Assembly: GCF_030122805.1 (NCBI RefSeq)
Contig: NZ_CP126080.1
Coordinates: 3,787,501-3,851,500, forward strand
DNA: 64,000 nt
Origin: Mesobacillus sp. AQ2
Lineage (GTDB): Bacteria; Bacillota; Bacilli; Bacillales; Cytobacillaceae
Direction of reading: 5' to 3'
The notes under the pieces were generated by a model that was given only the letters and a program-made list of their open reading frames with translations, searched no databases and had not been told where the DNA came from. The position numbers and the translations under genes were made by a program. Of the stretch, positions 60,067 to 64,000 are shown piece by piece. The stretch's first letter is position 1. Every line of letters begins with the position of its first letter.

Positions 60067-62634
60067 CTAAAATTTGATGATTCTTTGCGGCCATTTGACA
60101 TCTTCTTCAATTGGCTTACCTTCCCACTTCTCCATGTTACAGCGGGCCAGGTTAAAACCGGATGAACCAAGTCCCTTTGGAATGTGAGGCACGAATAAAT
60201 TGTCCGCACCAGCACGATCAATGCCCGTCTCTTCATCAATATCAATCCATGCTCCATGTGGAAGCCCAATGGTTCCTGGCATAATCCCTTCTGTTATTTT
60301 TGCCGGACGAAGTGACTTGCCAAATTCATTTGACATTAGTACTGTATCGCCATCCTTAATCCCTATTTCTTTCGCATCATGACTGCTGATATACACAGGA
60401 TTTGACCAGGCTTCACGAAGCTGCGGGACATTGTCAAAGGTACTGTGTGAACGTCTGAGATAATGAGGATTGATAATTTGGTATGGATATTTTCCTTTCT
60501 TCTTGGATTCCCAGTTTTCAAAAGTAGATTCATAGCCGTGCACTTTTGGTTCATACACCGGGATTGGCTTGATTTCGGAATATGCTTTTTTGGAAAGTTC
60601 GTTGATTGCCTTACAGTAAATTTCGAATTTACCACTCTCACTCGATACTGGATGAGCTTTTGGGTCATCAATGAACTCTTTGTAAGCGATGAATCCAAAA
60701 TTGTCTCCTGGCTTACGAGGCACTTGATAAATCCCCTGCTCAATAAATTGCTTTAATGGGATACGTCCTTTTTGCGGTTTGCCTTCTACACCCATTTCCT
60801 TGATATCAGCCGCCGTAATGGTACAAAGCGGCTCATAGTCGACTCCATTATCTTTGACAACCATGCTGCCAGCTAATTGGTTGAAGTATTGCTGTTTTTC
60901 AGAAATCGGGAATACTTCTTTAGGGCTTATCCCGAGTTTCTCTAGGATCCCCTCCGCAATTTGTTGGTCGGTCTTAGATCCGTATAACGGGTCTATGATC
61001 TTTGACCAGGTAATCAGAATTTCTCTGTTACCTCCAGTTACTGCTCCTTCGGTTTCCCATTGAGTGGCAACAGGAAGGACGACATCAGCATATTTCGCGT
61101 TTGTTGTCAGCACATAGGAGTTAGCGGCGATAAATTCCACCTTGCGATGTGCTTCGATTCCTTTCGCGATATTACTTCGGGTTTGGAGCGTATTGTTGTA
61201 ATTATGGTAGATAAATTGAATGTTTGCCTTGCGCTCTCCTTCATAGCGCTGCAGGAATTTGCCGTTCAGTACCGCATCCCAGATTTCATTTTCATTAATG
61301 TTATTATCAATTTTGTTTTCTATGGTTGGCGTTCCTTTACCTCCTGCTGTCAGGAGCATAGGACCCATGTTGCCTGCATACTCCCAACAACTGACACCAG
61401 TCATATTTCCTGGGCTTCCCATATGGCCAGTCATCATCCCAAGTGCTGAAAATGCCTGTACCCAGCCTTCGCCATTTGAAATACGTGCCGGTGACCATCC
61501 TGTCAACAAGGCTACACGTTCCGTTCCTCCAATTTGACGAGCTAATTTCCGGATATCGGATGGTTTTATTCCACAAAGTTCCGAAGCCCATTCAGGTGTT
61601 TTCGGCTGTCCGTCATAAGTTCCGAGTATATAGTCTTTCAAATTCTCTTTTGGATCAGCACCTTTAGGCATATGGTCAGCGTCGAAGCCAATTGTATATT
61701 TATCAAGGAAGTCCCACTTTACCAAAGGATTGGTCGGGGAATCTTCATCAAGAAGCGTATGCATGATTCCAAATGCGAGCGCATCGTCCGTTCCAGGTCG
61801 GATCGGCACCCAATCAGCTTCAAAAACCCTTGCCGATTCCGAATACATTGGATCAATAGAGATGAATCGTGCACCAGCTTTTTTTGCTTGAAGGTAGTTG
61901 TAGGTGACACTTCCCATGGTACTCCATGCAGGATTGGCACCCCAAAGAACTATCAACTGGGAGTTTCTCAAATCCAAGCGGTCATTAATGCCATTGACAA
62001 TTAAACCTTCTCCTACACCCATCTGTTCCCAAATCCATCGCCAGGCTCCCCATGAAGAACTTCCGTAGCAAGCTGTATATCCTCCGGCAGCTTTCATCAC
62101 GTTGGTGATATTGGCATCTCCACCGGTTACTAACACAGATTCATTCCCATATTTCCCAGTAATCCTTTTAATCTCGGAAGCCACAATGCCAAATGCCTCG
62201 TCCCAAGAGATACGTACCCACTGATCACGACCACGGAGATCTTTTTTACCTCCTCCCGGCTCCCAGTTCTTCCTTTTCATCGGGTATTTCAGGCGGTCAG
62301 CACTGAATACCTGTTTCCGCTGGGACCGTCCCCTTAAGCAGCCGCGCTGTTGTGGGAAATCCGGACTGTCCTCGTGTGTATCGTCCGTCTTTTGACGAAT
62401 GACCACCCCGTCTTTGATCAGGACTTTGTTTAAGCAACGGCTGCCACAGTTATGCCAGCATGCTGCCGTTTTCCATACCTCTTCATCCGATTTGCCTGAG
62501 GCATTTTTCTCTGCTTTCGCAACCAGCCCTCTTGTAACCGGGATAGCTGCCGCTGCTGCTGTAGCAGATGACCAGCCAATAAAAGATCTCCTGGACATCT
62601 TTAAGTCTTTTATTTTTTCTACTAAATCCAACAT
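60067..62634 (-). CDS. dmsA: DmsA-type molybdopterin oxidoreductase catalytic subunit
   Basis: 855 residues. A twin-arginine signal (MSRRSFIGWSSATAAAAAIP) sends it across the membrane folded. A 4Fe-4S motif CWHNCGSRC...RGCLRGRSQRKQ and YPMKRKNWEPGG are as in DMSO reductase DmsA, and ACYGSSSWGAWRW holds the expected Mo-ligand serine region. The C-terminal molydopterin-binding domain has LRRSHSTFDNVPQLREAW. The terminal acceptor could be DMSO, an N-oxide or another S/N-oxide; sequence alone does not decide. Confidence 0.92.
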   Translation of the reverse strand: MLDLVEKIKDLKMSRRSFIGWSSATAAAAAIPVTRGLVAKAEKNASGKSDEEVWKTAACWHNCGSRCLNKVLIKDGVVIRQKTDDTHEDSPDFPQQRGCLRGRSQRKQVFSADRLKYPMKRKNWEPGGGKKDLRGRDQWVRISWDEAFGIVASEIKRITGKYGNESVLVTGGDANITNVMKAAGGYTACYGSSSWGAWRWIWEQMGVGEGLIVNGINDRLDLRNSQLIVLWGANPAWSTMGSVTYNYLQAKKAGARFISIDPMYSESARVFEADWVPIRPGTDDALAFGIMHTLLDEDSPTNPLVKWDFLDKYTIGFDADHMPKGADPKENLKDYILGTYDGQPKTPEWASELCGIKPSDIRKLARQIGGTERVALLTGWSPARISNGEGWVQAFSALGMMTGHMGSPGNMTGVSCWEYAGNMGPMLLTAGGKGTPTIENKIDNNINENEIWDAVLNGKFLQRYEGERKANIQFIYHNYNNTLQTRSNIAKGIEAHRKVEFIAANSYVLTTNAKYADVVLPVATQWETEGAVTGGNREILITWSKIIDPLYGSKTDQQIAEGILEKLGISPKEVFPISEKQQYFNQLAGSMVVKDNGVDYEPLCTITAADIKEMGVEGKPQKGRIPLKQFIEQGIYQVPRKPGDNFGFIAYKEFIDDPKAHPVSSESGKFEIYCKAINELSKKAYSEIKPIPVYEPKVHGYESTFENWESKKKGKYPYQIINPHYLRRSHSTFDNVPQLREAWSNPVYISSHDAKEIGIKDGDTVLMSNEFGKSLRPAKITEGIMPGTIGLPHGAWIDIDEETGIDRAGADNLFVPHIPKGLGSSGFNLARCNMEKWEGKPIEEDVKWPQRIIKF

Positions 62635-62648
62635 GGTGTAACCTCCTT

Positions 62649-63371
62649 TTACTCCTTTATTAATTCTATGTTCAGCAATTCTGATAGAACGCTAGAATCC
62701 ATATCAATAAAACCTTCAAGAATCATTCCCATTCCTGCATAGAACTCAGTTTCTGCATGCTGTATAACATTCTTGGCGAAAGCTGGAGCAAATTTCCCAA
62801 GATGATTTCGCATAAAGTTGTTTTGTTCTTTTAATAGATAGATCACTTCAGGAACGGATGTGTCCACTATTGTGGCGCACGACTCTATACATAAGGAATT
62901 CAGTCGAAACATGAAGTCCAGTTCGAGACCTATATGGTCATCGGCTTCCATGTTATAATCAGCCGCTTGAAATCCATATTTTTGATACAGCTTCCTGACA
63001 TCCATCGTTGTTTTTTGGAAAAGCAAACGATCAGTACGGAGGTAAACTGACTCCCATGGTGGAGCTGGTACTTCGAATGGTCCAATCAATAGTCTTGTAT
63101 AATCCCAATGCAAATCATCGTAATCTCTTGAAGATATAATTGGTTTGGATTTCTCCAGGAAATTCGTTATAGATTTCACACCTGACGCAATAAGTTCTGA
63201 TTCCTCCTGGAAAGGAAACGCATCCAACACATTCTCTTGTATGAATAACGATAGATATTCCTTTGATGGCTCCTCCATGAAAAACCTTCTAAGCATGTCG
63301 TATGCGATTTGCCGTGCATAAAAAAGGTCAACAATTTCTTCCACCTTTAACGCCTTCCTGGTTGCTTGCAT
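62649..63371 (-). CDS. TorD/DmsD-family chaperone
   Basis: About 240 residues, all-helical. YARQIAYDMLRRFFMEEPSK at the N-terminus and the family motif PFEVPAPPWESVYL near 142 (P-x-P-P-x-x-S) then GLELDFMFRLNSLC are typical. It binds the Tat signal of DmsA and aids cofactor insertion. The ATG at 63371 has AAGGGTGA upstream and starts two bases after the previous gene's stop. Confidence 0.9.
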   Translation of the reverse strand: MQATRKALKVEEIVDLFYARQIAYDMLRRFFMEEPSKEYLSLFIQENVLDAFPFQEESELIASGVKSITNFLEKSKPIISSRDYDDLHWDYTRLLIGPFEVPAPPWESVYLRTDRLLFQKTTMDVRKLYQKYGFQAADYNMEADDHIGLELDFMFRLNSLCIESCATIVDTSVPEVIYLLKEQNNFMRNHLGKFAPAFAKNVIQHAETEFYAGMGMILEGFIDMDSSVLSELLNIELIKE

Positions 63372-63372
63372 A

Positions 63373-64000
63373 TCAATCACCCTTTCTTCTAAATTTCTCC
63401 AACTCAGTTGGGTGTATGAACTCAAGATGTACTTCCCTAATCGAACGTCCATCTTCATCTATTTCAACGACATTAGATGACATGATAATAGGAATTTCCT
63501 TATTCCGTAAAAACGGAATGCTTTCAACTGGAAACTGCAGAAAATCATAGTCGCAATTCTCGATATAGGGGATTTTTTTCTTTTCGAGCACTTTGCGTAC
63601 TGTTTTCCGGTCCTTACCAAACACCTTTGCGGTTTTAAAATAGTAGTCCACTGGAGAAAATGTATAAGTTTCATCAAGTACTTGGTTATAATTTTGCTGA
63701 TAAATTTGCCCCGTGAACTTATTCTCCAGTGAACAGTAATGGACACCCATATTAAACTTTTTCTCGATAGCAAATCTGACAAGTTCAAGGCAAAGCTTCT
63801 CGCTTTCCGCTACCGCCAGACCTCCTGCATACCAAAAGTTATAGTAAATATCATAAGGTGGATTTTTCAGTTTGAATCCCCTCTCTTGAAAAGCATCAGC
63901 ATTCCCAAGTGGAAAACAAAATTCAAGCAGGTTAATACCAAAGATTCCAACCTCTTCGAGAGCTGATAACAGCTCCTTCATTTCTTTTTCAGTGCCTGGT
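63373..64000 (-). CDS. Radical-SAM-like protein, C-terminal part (5' end outside window)
   Basis: The frame stays open through 64000, so this is partial. The visible 209 residues include GIFGINLLEFCFPLGNADAF, YYNFWYAGGLAVAESEKLCL, VHYCSLENKFTGQIYQQNYN and KTVRKVLEKKKIPYIEN. The LLEFCFPL and GVHYCSLENK strands resemble the end of a radical SAM barrel, but the CxxxCxxC loop lies beyond the edge. It is translationally coupled to the chaperone gene, so a maturation role for the molybdoenzyme is plausible. Confidence 0.6.
   Translation of the reverse strand, partial: PGTEKEMKELLSALEEVGIFGINLLEFCFPLGNADAFQERGFKLKNPPYDIYYNFWYAGGLAVAESEKLCLELVRFAIEKKFNMGVHYCSLENKFTGQIYQQNYNQVLDETYTFSPVDYYFKTAKVFGKDRKTVRKVLEKKKIPYIENCDYDFLQFPVESIPFLRNKEIPIIMSSNVVEIDEDGRSIREVHLEFIHPTELEKFRRKGD

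Overview
The window looks like chromosome of a low-GC, spore-forming Bacillaceae bacterium. Support: a Bacillus-type 16S rRNA gene and rRNA leader, strong purine-rich ribosome binding sites with frequent TTG/GTG starts, a spore-coat yraG-yraF-adhB-yraE-yraD operon in the B. subtilis order, hxlR-hxlAB, adaA-adaB-alkA, a yoxD homologue and a yfmQ remnant. Species cannot be named from reading alone.

Layout. 1-1165 is the 5' three quarters of a 16S gene (minus strand) with its promoter at 1307-1335. Then come a 58-codon membrane protein, two GNAT acetyltransferases, an EamA transporter, an MgtC-family protein and tRNA-Ala(GGC) at 4760-4832. From 4882 to 16672 a seven-gene minus-strand operon (ROK repressor, two ABC permeases, a sugar-binding lipoprotein, two GH31 enzymes, one GH13 enzyme) imports and hydrolyses alpha-linked gluco-oligosaccharides. 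It has no ABC ATPase of its own.

16.8-38.6 kb is AT-rich accessory DNA. Small, mostly minus-strand genes (GNAT, VOC, MerR, unknown membrane proteins) alternate with degenerate copies of one intergenic repeat, which usually abuts or supplies the stop codon of the neighbouring gene and often folds as a terminator. The same stretch holds a group II intron, an IS110-family element, and pseudogenes of a DUF3231 protein, an Apea-like HEPN protein, nitric oxide synthase and an Amj-like flippase. It also holds an orphan EutH transporter with an XRE-cupin regulator and a MocR/EamA divergent pair.

39.4-56.4 kb carries the spore-coat/alcohol dehydrogenase operon, a royal-jelly-type beta-propeller protein, an NmrA oxidoreductase/Rrf2 regulator pair with three operator-like sites, the RuMP formaldehyde pathway (hxlR, hxlA, hxlB), yoxD, a broken yfmQ, a PAS histidine kinase, a guanine-type riboswitch with a nucleoside transporter, and an alkylation-repair cluster (adaA, adaB, a 2OG-Fe(II) oxygenase, alkA).

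At 57602-57643 the last 42 bases of tRNA-Ala recur in direct orientation with one mismatch, so 4833-57643 may be a decayed tRNA-integrated island, although no integrase is visible. Beyond it (57.7-64 kb) is a DmsABC-type molybdoenzyme operon with a 4Fe-4S protein, a TorD-like chaperone and a radical-SAM-like protein cut by the window edge.
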